A DNA stretch of 64,000 nt from Spectribacter acetivorans (lineage in GTDB: Bacteria; Pseudomonadota; Gammaproteobacteria; Nevskiales; Salinisphaeraceae): positions 248,001-312,000 of the forward strand of contig NZ_JAVRHY010000003.1 of the NCBI RefSeq assembly GCF_031846305.1. Direction: 5' to 3'. A program made the translations under genes and the position numbers. Below are positions 28,016-36,198 of the stretch, piece after piece; positions within the stretch are counted from its first letter, which is position 1, and each line of letters opens with the position of its first letter. The notes beneath the pieces were generated by a model that worked only from the letters and a program-made list of their open reading frames with translations, was not told the DNA's origin and did not search any database.

Positions 28016-28192
28016 GCGTTTCCGGTTTGCGCGGTCTCTAGGGGACCGGCACCTGCATCATCGTCTCGCGGCCCGGCATGACGATCGGTTCGCTGGATTA
28101 CTGGACCCGGCTGTCTTATTTCGGTAACAACGGGGCCGGGGCAACCATCCGACCACAATCGCGAATGCGGTGACGACGTGCGGAGGCGAGGT

Positions 28193-29605
28193 ATGCGGGG
28201 ACTGATTCCGTGGGGGCTGACCGGGGTGATGGCGGCCATGGCGGTGGCCGGCTGGACGTTCTTCCATTTCGAGCGCGAATCACTCCAGGACACCCGGTCG
28301 CAGGCCCAGGCCCGGCAGGCCGAACTCGAGGCATCGCTGACCGCGCGCGAACAGGCGCTGCAGGAGCGGCAGGCGACCATCGATCGCGTCGAGCAGGAGT
28401 TGGCCGAACGCGAGGCGACCCTGAAAGAGCGCACCCGGACGCTTCGCACGGTGGACGAGGAACTCGAGGCCGCCGAGTGGCGTCAGGAACGTCTGCGTTC
28501 CCGGCTGGACAACCGCGACGAGCGGCTGAACGAGGTGACGTCCGTGGCCAGCGAACGCGAACGGGAGCTCGAGGTTCAGCGAGATCTCAATACCCGGCTG
28601 GAGCAGGAGTACGAGGCGCTGGCAGCCCGCAGCCGCGAGCTCGCTGATGAACTCGACACCGTCAGCGAGCAGCGTGACGAATTCCAGAGCGAACTCAGCG
28701 ACGTGCTGGACGTGCGCGAACAGCTGCGCATGGAGCTGGACACCATCGTGGCCGAACGCGCCGAACTGGCCGACCAGCTGGAAAGCAACCGCGAGGCGCG
28801 GACCTCGCTGTCCGAGCGGCTGGCGGCGGTCAACGAGCGCATCGACAACCAGTCGTCGGAACTCGAAATCACCGAGGCGGAGCGCGCCGCGCTGGCCGAG
28901 GAACGCGAGGCCCTGGCAGCGGAGCTGACAACCGCCGAGCAGGCCCGGTCGAAGTTGCGCGACGAGGTGGCGGCAACCGACGAGGCGATCCGCACCAAGG
29001 AGGACGAGGTGGCACAGGTCCGTGAACGGGCCGCCTCGCTGGAAAGCGAACTGGATTCGGCGAACCAGTCGGTCACCTCGCTGGAACAGCGTATCGAGAC
29101 CCTGCGGGAGGAGCGCGAAGCCGAGAAGGTTCGTTTCGATCGCCAGCGTCGGGAACTCAAGGCGGAACTGGAACGCCGGGATGTCACCATCGACCGGCTG
29201 CAGGAACGGCTCACGGTGGTGCGCCTGGGCGCGGACCTGCTGTTCAGTTCCGGTGCCGCGCGGCTCAAGGACAGCGGCGCCGAGACCCTGGGCCGGATCG
29301 CCTACATCTTCGAGAACTACCCGGAACGCATCATCCGGATCGTCGGCCACAGCGACGATCTGGGCATTAGCAAATGGCTGCGCTGGCGGTTTCCCAGCAA
29401 CTGGGAGTTGTCATCGGCTCGGGCGGCGAGTGCGGCCCGTTTCCTGATCGACGAGGCCGGCATCGACCCGGCGCGCATTCACGTGGTCGGCCGCAGTCAT
29501 TACGAGCCGGTCGCCGACAACGACACAGCCGAGGGCCGGGCGGAAAACCGGCGGCTTGAGATCCAGTTGCTGCCGCCCGACTACGGTCGGCATGTGGTTG
29601 ACTGA
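28193..29605 (+). CDS. Membrane-anchored coiled-coil protein with OmpA/MotB-like domain
   Basis: 470 residues. One N-terminal membrane anchor (LIPWGLTGVMAAMAVAGWTFF, about 4-24). About 300 residues of nearly unbroken coiled coil, rich in Glu, Arg, Leu and Ala, follow. The C-terminal OmpA-like peptidoglycan-binding domain (about 345-465) has LLFSSGAARLKDSGAE, IVGHSDDLG, the MotB-type FPSNWELSSARAASAARFL and GRAENRRLEIQLLP. CGGAGG lies 6 bases before ATG 28193, preferred over GTG 28178. It probably spans the periplasm from inner membrane to peptidoglycan. No partner genes nearby. Confidence 0.85.
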   Translation: MRGLIPWGLTGVMAAMAVAGWTFFHFERESLQDTRSQAQARQAELEASLTAREQALQERQATIDRVEQELAEREATLKERTRTLRTVDEELEAAEWRQERLRSRLDNRDERLNEVTSVASERERELEVQRDLNTRLEQEYEALAARSRELADELDTVSEQRDEFQSELSDVLDVREQLRMELDTIVAERAELADQLESNREARTSLSERLAAVNERIDNQSSELEITEAERAALAEEREALAAELTTAEQARSKLRDEVAATDEAIRTKEDEVAQVRERAASLESELDSANQSVTSLEQRIETLREEREAEKVRFDRQRRELKAELERRDVTIDRLQERLTVVRLGADLLFSSGAARLKDSGAETLGRIAYIFENYPERIIRIVGHSDDLGISKWLRWRFPSNWELSSARAASAARFLIDEAGIDPARIHVVGRSHYEPVADNDTAEGRAENRRLEIQLLPPDYGRHVVD

Positions 29606-29626
29606 ATCGGACGAGCGGGTGGGCCG

Positions 29627-30991
29627 CTAATAGGCGAAATCGGTGTAAACCGGCGCCACCGACTGATGCCAGCGGCCGTGGTAGCGTTCCAGCAGTTCCT
29701 CCGCCGGCGTGCGCCCGGTTTCGGCGATTTCCGCGATCTGGTCGAGATAGCCGGTTTCGTCATCCCCGTTGGCGTCGAGGTAGCCGCGGGCCCGCAGCCC
29801 GTCGGTGGCGATGGCCACCACGTCCTTGGCCAGGCTCTGGAGCGTGGTGTTGCGAAACGGGGTCTTCAGGGCGGTACGCGGCACTTCATCCCGCAGGCGC
29901 TGACGTTCCTCGTTGGTCCAGTCCCGCACCAGCGACCAGGCCGCTTCCAGCGCGGCGTCGTCGTAGCACAGCCCGGCCCACAGCGCGGGCAGGGCGCACA
30001 GCCGGCGCCAGGGGCCGCCGTCGGCGCCGCGCATTTCCATGAACTTCTTCACCCGCACCTCGGGGAAGATGGTGGTCAGGTGGTCGTCCCAGTCGCCGAT
30101 GGTGGGAATCTCGCCGGGCAGCGCCGGCAGCTTGCCGGCGAGGAAATCACGGAATGACTGACCCGAGGCGTCGATATAGCGGCCGTCGCGAACGACGAAG
30201 TACATGGGCACATCGAGGGCGTAGTCGGCATAGCGCTCGAAGCCCATGCCGTCGGCGAACACCCAGGGCAGCATGCCGCTGCGGTCGGGATCGGTATCGG
30301 TCCATATCTGGCTGCGGTAGGACAGATAGCCGTTGGGCCGGCCCTCGGTGAACGGCGAGTTGGCAAACAGGGCGGTGGCGATGGGCTGCAGCGCCAATCC
30401 CACCCGCAGCTTCTTCACCATGTGCGCTTCGTCGCCGTAGTCCAGATTCACCTGGACGGTGGCGGTGCGCAGCATCATGTCCAGGCCGAGATTGCCGCGC
30501 TTGGGCATGTACTCGCGCATGATCCGGTAGCGGGACTTGGGCATCCAGGGCATGTCCTCGCGCCGGCCGGTGGGCACGAAACCCAGGCCCAGCATGCCGA
30601 GCCCCAGTTCGGCGGCCACCGCCTTGACCTGCCGCAGATGCTCGTGCACCTCGTTGCAGGCTTCGTGGATGGTGAATAGCGGTTCCCCCGCCAGTTCCAG
30701 TTGGCCGCCGGGTTCCAGCGTGATGTGGCAGCCGTTGGAGGCCAGCGCCACGGTGTGGCCGTCCTCCTCGATGGGCGACCAGCCGAAGCGTTGCAGACCG
30801 GCCAGGAACGCGCCGATGCCCTGTTCGCCCTCGTAGGGCACTGCGGCGTGATCCGCCAGTCGGAACACGAATTTTTCGTGCTCGGTGCCCAGGCGCCAGT
30901 TATCCCGCGGCTTGCAGGCGGCCTCGAAGTATTCGATCAGCTGGCGGCGGTCGGTGATCGGCTCGCCGCCGGACTGTGAGGGTGCGGACAT
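29627..30991 (-). CDS. gshA: Glutamate-cysteine ligase (plant/proteobacterial GCS2-like type)
   Basis: First step of glutathione synthesis. 454 residues. The sequence shows GTEHEKFVFRL, HTVALASNGCHITLEPGGQLELAGEPL, MMLRTATVQVNLDYGDE and GMLPWVFADGMGFERYADYALDVPMYF. These are landmarks of the GCL branch shared by alphaproteobacteria, xanthomonads and plants, unlike the E. coli enzyme. The frame is open upstream to 31171, but ATG 30991 fits the conserved N-terminus (ITDRRQLIEYFEAACKPRDNWRLG). No gshB is in the window. Confidence 0.93.
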   Translation of the reverse strand: MSAPSQSGGEPITDRRQLIEYFEAACKPRDNWRLGTEHEKFVFRLADHAAVPYEGEQGIGAFLAGLQRFGWSPIEEDGHTVALASNGCHITLEPGGQLELAGEPLFTIHEACNEVHEHLRQVKAVAAELGLGMLGLGFVPTGRREDMPWMPKSRYRIMREYMPKRGNLGLDMMLRTATVQVNLDYGDEAHMVKKLRVGLALQPIATALFANSPFTEGRPNGYLSYRSQIWTDTDPDRSGMLPWVFADGMGFERYADYALDVPMYFVVRDGRYIDASGQSFRDFLAGKLPALPGEIPTIGDWDDHLTTIFPEVRVKKFMEMRGADGGPWRRLCALPALWAGLCYDDAALEAAWSLVRDWTNEERQRLRDEVPRTALKTPFRNTTLQSLAKDVVAIATDGLRARGYLDANGDDETGYLDQIAEIAETGRTPAEELLERYHGRWHQSVAPVYTDFAY

Positions 30992-31184
30992 CGCGCACTC
31001 CGGGATTGACGGAGCGCAGAAACTAGCATGGTTTCCCGGGTCCGGCCTAAGGTAATCGACGTTGCCGAAACCGGCCGGCGCAGGGTGCGGCGCTGCCGTG
31101 CCCCGGCAGCTCGTGCTAACGTTTTCGTCGGTCCGGCAGTGCTGTGGCAGGGCCATCCATTCAATGATCACCGGGAGCCTGGCT

Positions 31185-32204
31185 ATGCGGTTTCGATGCG
31201 TGACGCTGCTGTTGCTGGCAGGCCTGGCCGGCTGCGGCGATGGCGGTGACGCTGGCGAAGTCTGGCGCTTCGCGCTCGAGGAAGTCGAGGGCAGCGTGCA
31301 GTGGGCCTATGCCCGCGAATTCAAGTCGATGGTGGAGGCGCGTACCGATGGCGAGGTCACGGTCCGGATTCACCCCTACGGCAGCCTCGGCACCTCCGCC
31401 GACCTCACCCAGCAGGTGCGGCAGGGAGCGTTGCAGTTCACATTCGCGTCCCCGGGGCATCTGGGCTCGGTGGTGCCGGAGGTACAGTTACTCACGCTGC
31501 ATTTCATTCTGTCCGACGACAACCGCGTCAACCATGAGGTGCTTACCGGCAACCAGCGCTTCAACGAGCTGCTCGACGAGGCCTATCGCGAGCGCGGGCT
31601 GACGCTGTACTCGATCGTGCCCGAGGGCTGGATGGTGTGGACCGCGGGCAAGCCGCTGCGCAATCCGGCGGATTTCGATGGGGTCAAGATCCGGACCATG
31701 GTGTCGCCGTTGCTGCTGTCCTCGTACAAGGCCTATGGGGCCAAGCCGTCACCGATGCCTTACGGTGAGGTTTACGGCGCCCTGCAGATGGACATGATCG
31801 ATGCCCAGGTCAATCCGGTGTTCGCCATTCAGGAGATGAGCTTTCACGAGGTCCAGGACGCCATGACCCGGGCCCGGCACGCGCAGTTCATCGCCACCGT
31901 GGCCTCGGCGCCCGGCTTCATCGACGGGCTGTCGGCGGAACGTCGCGCCATGCTCGACGAGATCCGGGGCGAGCTGGCTGGTTTCATCTTCGACAAGCAG
32001 CGCGAACTCAACGACAAGCGCCTGGCGATGATCGAGGACAGCAGCGATATCGAGATCATCGAACTCGACGACAGCCAGCGGGCGGCCTTCCGCGAACGCT
32101 CACTGCCGGTGCGGGACGAGTACGTGGAACTGGCCGGCGAGCGGGGCCGCAAGCTGCTGGATACGCTGGTGCAGGCGATCGAGCAGGCTGACGGGACAGA
32201 GTGA
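31185..32204 (+). CDS. dctP: TRAP transporter solute-binding lipoprotein (DctP family)
   Basis: Periplasmic substrate-binding component of a TRAP transporter. 339 residues. The leader MRFRCVTLLLLAGLAGCG has lipobox LAGC, so it is membrane-tethered rather than free. The DctP fold shows GEVTVRIHPYGSLG, a QQVRQGALQFTFASPGHLG segment, and the ligand-arginine region PADFDGVKIRTMVSPLL with YGEVYGALQMDMIDAQ. GGGAG precedes ATG. It lies directly before ubiA (2-bp gap), 11 kb from dctQM. It may serve that transporter or another elsewhere. Confidence 0.92.
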   Translation: MRFRCVTLLLLAGLAGCGDGGDAGEVWRFALEEVEGSVQWAYAREFKSMVEARTDGEVTVRIHPYGSLGTSADLTQQVRQGALQFTFASPGHLGSVVPEVQLLTLHFILSDDNRVNHEVLTGNQRFNELLDEAYRERGLTLYSIVPEGWMVWTAGKPLRNPADFDGVKIRTMVSPLLLSSYKAYGAKPSPMPYGEVYGALQMDMIDAQVNPVFAIQEMSFHEVQDAMTRARHAQFIATVASAPGFIDGLSAERRAMLDEIRGELAGFIFDKQRELNDKRLAMIEDSSDIEIIELDDSQRAAFRERSLPVRDEYVELAGERGRKLLDTLVQAIEQADGTE

Positions 32205-32206
32205 CC

Positions 32207-33073
32207 ATGCAGGCGGATTCTGCTTTGCCGCCGCGGGTGACCGCCTACTGGCGGCTGACCCGGCTGAACCGGCCGATCGGCATCTTCCTTGTGGGTTGGC
32301 CGATGCTGTGGGCGCTGTGGCTGGCAGCGGACGGATTGCCGGATATCCGCGTGCTGATGGTGTTCGTGTTCGGCTGCATCCTGATGCGCTCGGCCGGCTG
32401 CGTGATCAACGATTACGCCGATCGCGGCATCGACGGCCACGTCAAACGCACCCGCGAACGGCCGCTGGCCACCGGCGAGGTGTCCGAGGCCGGGGCGCTG
32501 GCGCTGTTCGCTGCACTGGCGCTGGCGGCATTCGGCCTGGTGCTGCTGCTGAGTCCGCTGACCATCGCGCTGTCGTTCGGCGGCTTGGGGCTGGCGGCGG
32601 CCTATCCCTTCACCAAGCGCTATACCCACTGGCCGCAGGCGGCGCTGGGCGCGGCCTTCGCCTGGGCGGTGCCGATGGCATTCGCGGCGCAGACGGGCGC
32701 GGTGCCCGGCGGTGCCTGGCTGTTGTTCGCGGCGGTGCTGGTGTGGGCACTGGTCTACGACACCATCTACGCGATGGTCGATCGTGATGACGATCTTCGC
32801 ATCGGTGTGAAATCCACCGCCGTGTTGTGGGGCCACCACGACCGGTTGTACATCGGTCTGTTCCAGGGAGTGTTCTTTGCCCTGCTGGTGGCGGTGGGCC
32901 TGGTCTTCGCGCTGGCGCCGGTCTACTACGTCATGCTGACGGCGGCAGCCGGGCTGGCCGTCTACCATCAGTGGCTGATTCGCCACCGCGAGCGCGAGGC
33001 CTGTTTTCGCGCCTTTCTCAACCATAATGTACTGGGGGGCGTGGTCTTCGCCGGCGTGGTTCTGGGCACATGA
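32207..33073 (+). CDS. ubiA: 4-hydroxybenzoate polyprenyltransferase UbiA
   Basis: Attaches the polyprenyl chain in ubiquinone synthesis. 288 residues with about eight membrane segments. The two aspartate motifs are clear: CVINDYADRGIDGHVKRTRERPLATG (about 65-90) and DTIYAMVDRDDDLRIGVKSTAVLWG (about 185-210). ATG 32207 is chosen; GTG 32201, overlapping the dctP stop, is possible. No ubiC adjoins. The near-overlap with dctP probably reflects transcriptional coupling rather than shared function. Confidence 0.96.
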   Translation: MQADSALPPRVTAYWRLTRLNRPIGIFLVGWPMLWALWLAADGLPDIRVLMVFVFGCILMRSAGCVINDYADRGIDGHVKRTRERPLATGEVSEAGALALFAALALAAFGLVLLLSPLTIALSFGGLGLAAAYPFTKRYTHWPQAALGAAFAWAVPMAFAAQTGAVPGGAWLLFAAVLVWALVYDTIYAMVDRDDDLRIGVKSTAVLWGHHDRLYIGLFQGVFFALLVAVGLVFALAPVYYVMLTAAAGLAVYHQWLIRHREREACFRAFLNHNVLGGVVFAGVVLGT

Positions 33074-33127
33074 CCTCGGCCGTTGCCGGCCGCGCCGTTC
33101 ATTTCTCTGCCAAGCCGTAATCTGACG

Positions 33128-34486
33128 ATGAGCAACGAATCCCTGATTCGCCGTGACCTGGCCGTGGTCTGGCACCCCTGCACCCAGATGAAGGACCACG
33201 AAACCCTGCCGCTGATCCCGATCCGGCGGGGCGAGGGGGTCTGGCTGGAGGACTTCGAGGGCAATCGCTACATCGACGCGGTGTCCTCCTGGTGGGTGAA
33301 CATCTTCGGCCACGCCAATCCCCGCATCAACGATCGCATCAAGACCCAGCTCGATACGCTGGAGCACGTGATCCTGGCGGGCTTCTCCCACGAACCGGAA
33401 GTGGAACTGGCCGAACGGCTGGTGGCTGCCACGCCGCCCGGCCTGACCCGCTGCTTCTATGCCGACAACGGCTCGGCCGCGGTCGAAGTGGCGCTGAAGA
33501 TGAGCTTCCACTACTGGCTCAACCGCGGGCACGGAAAAAAGACCCGCTTCATCAACATCTCCAACAGCTACCACGGGGAAACCCTGGGGGCACTGGCGGT
33601 CGGGGACGTCGACCTCTACAAGAAGACCTACCGGCCGCTGCTGCTCGAGCCGATCACGGTGCCCGGTCCGGACTGTTTCCATCGCGAGCCCGGCGAGAGC
33701 TGGGAGCAGCACACCCGCGCCATGTTCGCGCACATGGAAGCGGCGCTGGCCGAGCATGCCGACGAAACCTGCGCGGTGATTCTGGAGCCTCTGGTCCAGT
33801 GCGCCGGCGGCATGCGGATGTTTCACCCGGTGTATCTCGAGTTATTGCGCGAGGCCTGCGACCGGCACAACGTGCATCTGATCGCCGACGAAATTGCGGT
33901 GGGGTTCGGCCGCACCGGCACCCTGTTCGCCTGCGAACAGGCCGGGCCCGACGGCATCACGCCGGATTTCCTGTGCCTGTCCAAGGGGTTGACGGCGGGT
34001 TATCTGCCGCTGTCGGTGGTGCTGACCACGGATGATGTCTACGACGCGTTCTACGACGACTACGAAAACCTCACCGCCTTTCTGCACTCGCACTCCTACA
34101 CCGGCAACCCGCTGGCCTGTGCCGCGGCCCTGGCGACGCTGGACATCTTCGAATCGGACGACGTGATCGCCGCCAACCGGCACAAGGCCGGGGTACTGGC
34201 CGATGCCATCGCACCGCTGGCGGATCACCCGCAGGTGGGTGATGTGCGTCAGCATGGCATGATCGCGGCGGTGGAGATGGTGGCCGACAAGGCGGCGCGC
34301 ACCCCGTATCCTTGGCAGGAGCGGCGCGGCCTCCGAGTCTACCGGCATGCGCTGACGCGGGAATCGTTGCTGAGGCCACTGGGCAACGTGGTCTATTTCA
34401 TGCCGCCCTACGTGATCACCGATGAGCAGATTCGCCATCTCGCCGAGGTGGCCGCCGAAGGCATCGATATCGCTACCTCGACGTGA
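33128..34486 (+). CDS. bioA: Adenosylmethionine-8-amino-7-oxononanoate aminotransferase
   Basis: PLP enzyme of biotin synthesis converting KAPA to DAPA. 452 residues. The BioA signature is plain: VVWHPCTQMKDHETLPLIPI near the N-terminus, YIDAVSSWWVNIFGHANPRI, YADNGSAAVEVALKMSFHYW, ISNSYHGETLGALAVGDV and the Schiff-base lysine in CLSKGLTAGYLPLSVVLT. SHSYTGNPLACAAALATLDIFE completes the cofactor site. No other bio genes are in the window, so it is an orphan, as in some gammaproteobacteria. Confidence 0.96.
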   Translation: MSNESLIRRDLAVVWHPCTQMKDHETLPLIPIRRGEGVWLEDFEGNRYIDAVSSWWVNIFGHANPRINDRIKTQLDTLEHVILAGFSHEPEVELAERLVAATPPGLTRCFYADNGSAAVEVALKMSFHYWLNRGHGKKTRFINISNSYHGETLGALAVGDVDLYKKTYRPLLLEPITVPGPDCFHREPGESWEQHTRAMFAHMEAALAEHADETCAVILEPLVQCAGGMRMFHPVYLELLREACDRHNVHLIADEIAVGFGRTGTLFACEQAGPDGITPDFLCLSKGLTAGYLPLSVVLTTDDVYDAFYDDYENLTAFLHSHSYTGNPLACAAALATLDIFESDDVIAANRHKAGVLADAIAPLADHPQVGDVRQHGMIAAVEMVADKAARTPYPWQERRGLRVYRHALTRESLLRPLGNVVYFMPPYVITDEQIRHLAEVAAEGIDIATST

Positions 34487-34554
34487 CCCGGCGAGGTTGC
34501 TAGCATTTCGGCTGGATAGCCCCTAATCAGTCGAACCGCGACGCAGTGTTCATG

Positions 34555-34590
34555 ACACGGCCGTTCCCGGATGGGAGCGGCCGTGTTTTT
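34555..34590 (+). terminator. Intrinsic terminator/attenuator just before greA
   Basis: Stem ACACGGCCG/CGGCCGTGT (34555-34563 and 34578-34586) continues inward as TCCC/GGGA around GGAT and is followed by TTTTT (34586-34590). It ends directly at the greA Shine-Dalgarno GGAGG (34591-34595). It lies 69 bp after bioA, so it can both end bioA transcripts and attenuate greA. Confidence 0.88.
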
Positions 34591-34604
34591 GGAGGTACCC
34601 GATT

Positions 34605-35087
34605 ATGGACAAGACGCCCCTCACGCAGCGTGGCGCTGACGCGCTGCGCGAAGAACTCAAGCGCCTCAAGAGCGTGGAGCGCCCCCGCATCATCGCCGCG
34701 ATCGAGGAGGCGCGTGCCCACGGTGATTTGAAGGAGAACGCCGAGTATCACGCCGCCAAGGAAGAGCAGGGCTTCATCGAGGGGCGTATCGCCGAAGTCG
34801 AAGGCAAGCTCGGCAATGCCCAGGTCGTGGACGTGGTCAAGGTCGGCGCCCAGGCCGGCGGCAAGATCGTGTTCGGCGCCACCGTGGAGGTGGCAGACGA
34901 GAACACGGGCGATGAATTTACCTACCAGATCGTCGGCGAGGACGAGGCTGACATCAAGTCAGGCTTGCTGTCCTTCGCATCGCCGATTGCCCGTGGCCTG
35001 ATCGGCCGGGTCGAGGGCGATGTGGTGGATGTGGCGGTACCCGGCGGCCAGCGCACGCTGGAAGTGCTGGCGGTGCGCTACGAATAG
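34605..35087 (+). CDS. greA: Transcript cleavage factor GreA
   Basis: Rescues backtracked RNA polymerase by stimulating transcript cleavage. 160 residues (E. coli 158). The N-terminal antiparallel coiled coil carries the catalytic acidic tip in ARAHGDLKENAEYHAAKEEQGFIEGRI (about 36-62), with the DLKENAEY loop. The C-terminal FKBP-like domain holds the VGEDEADIKSGLLSFASPIARGLIG region. GGAGG precedes ATG by 9 bases. The upstream terminator suggests control by premature termination. Confidence 0.98.
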   Translation: MDKTPLTQRGADALREELKRLKSVERPRIIAAIEEARAHGDLKENAEYHAAKEEQGFIEGRIAEVEGKLGNAQVVDVVKVGAQAGGKIVFGATVEVADENTGDEFTYQIVGEDEADIKSGLLSFASPIARGLIGRVEGDVVDVAVPGGQRTLEVLAVRYE

Positions 35088-35124
35088 GCCACGGGCAACC
35101 CTCATGGTCGCGTTCGGACCCGTA

Positions 35125-35409
35125 TCAGGTATCGGCGGGCCGCGGCCGATATACCGTGGCGGTATGGCCGATGCGCTGCACACAACTGGCACCGAGTTCG
35201 TCGCAGATGCGCTCGACCATCTGCCGGCGTCCGGCACGGTCGTCGGCCGCCAGCCGCAGCTTCACCAGTTCGTGGTCGGTCAGGGCCTGGTCGATTTCGG
35301 CCATCACCGCCGCGGTCAGGCCGGCGGCGCCGGCGGTGACGATGACATTCAGATGATGGGCCTGCCGCTTGAGATCGCGGCGGGTTTCGGCGTCGAGTTC
35401 GGGAGACAT
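35125..35409 (-). CDS. yhbY: CRM-domain ribosome assembly RNA-binding protein YhbY
   Basis: 94-residue CRM-domain protein associated with 50S precursors. The sequence RRDLKRQAHHLNVIVTAGAAGLTAAVMAEIDQALTDHELVKLRLAADDRAGRRQMVERICDELGASCVQRIGHTATVYRP fits the fold (region 12-90), including the alpha-beta order and the IGHTATVYRP end. The usual GxxG loop reads TAGAAGLT. It is divergent from rlmE by 55 bp, the standard arrangement in gammaproteobacteria, and converges on greA. Confidence 0.92.
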   Translation of the reverse strand: MSPELDAETRRDLKRQAHHLNVIVTAGAAGLTAAVMAEIDQALTDHELVKLRLAADDRAGRRQMVERICDELGASCVQRIGHTATVYRPRPADT

Positions 35410-35464
35410 GCAAGCTCTGTGAACGTTTTGCCCATTGTAAACCGCCACCGCCTGTTCTGAACGC

Positions 35465-36085
35465 ATGTCGCGGAAAAACGATACCCGCCGCTGGCTGGAC
35501 TCCCATCGTCGCGACCCCTGGGTCCGCGCGGCCCAGGCCGACAACTATCGCTCCCGCGCGGCGTTCAAGCTGGCGCAGATCGACGAACGCGACCGATTGC
35601 TGCGGCCGGGCATCGTGGTGGTGGACCTGGGCGCCACCCCCGGCGGCTGGAGTCAGTACTGCGCGCGCCAGCTCGCCCGGCGCGGCCGCATCATCGCCCT
35701 TGACCGCCTGCCGATGGATCCGATCGACGGGGTCGAGTTCCTGCAGCTTGATTTTACCCAGGACGCCGGCCTGGCGAGGCTGCGCGAGCATCTGGCCGGG
35801 GCGGCGGTCGACCTTGTGTTGTCGGATATGGCCCCCAACTTGACCGGAGTGGCGGTGGCTGACCAGATGAAGGTCATGCATCTGGCCGAGCTGTCGCTGG
35901 CGTTTTGTGATGAATCCCTGAAACCCGGCGGCCATCTGGTGGTCAAGGTATTCCAGGGCGAAGGTTTCGATGAGCTCCTGCGGGACATGCGGGGGCGTTT
36001 CCGGTCGGTTGCGGTGCGCAAGCCGGAGGCCTCGCGCGACGCCAGCCGCGAGATGTATCTGGTTGGCCGCGACTGGCGCGACTGA
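35465..36085 (+). CDS. rlmE: 23S rRNA 2'-O-ribose U2552 methyltransferase RlmE (FtsJ/RrmJ)
   Basis: Methylates U2552 in the A-loop using SAM. 206 residues (E. coli 209). The SAM motif is VVDLGATPGGWSQY (about 57-70; E. coli has DLGAAPGGWSQ). The K-D-K-E catalytic set is visible: Lys in SRAAFKLAQID, Asp in LVLSDMAPNLTG, Lys in LVVKVFQGEGFDE and Glu in SREMYLVG. It precedes ftsH as in E. coli. Confidence 0.97.
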   Translation: MSRKNDTRRWLDSHRRDPWVRAAQADNYRSRAAFKLAQIDERDRLLRPGIVVVDLGATPGGWSQYCARQLARRGRIIALDRLPMDPIDGVEFLQLDFTQDAGLARLREHLAGAAVDLVLSDMAPNLTGVAVADQMKVMHLAELSLAFCDESLKPGGHLVVKVFQGEGFDELLRDMRGRFRSVAVRKPEASRDASREMYLVGRDWRD

Positions 36086-36198
36086 TCTCGGAATCCGGCA
36101 TCGGCCCGCGTGATCCGGGCGTATGTTTTATACTCGGGCGGTTGAACGACTGCCAGCCATTTCAAGCGGTTTCGCACGACGAACCGGGGATTGACGAC

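Noticed and set aside
31844..33826. 660-codon minus-strand frame over dctP, ubiA and bioA
   Set aside because: Low-complexity His/Arg/Gln shadow of three well-supported plus-strand genes.
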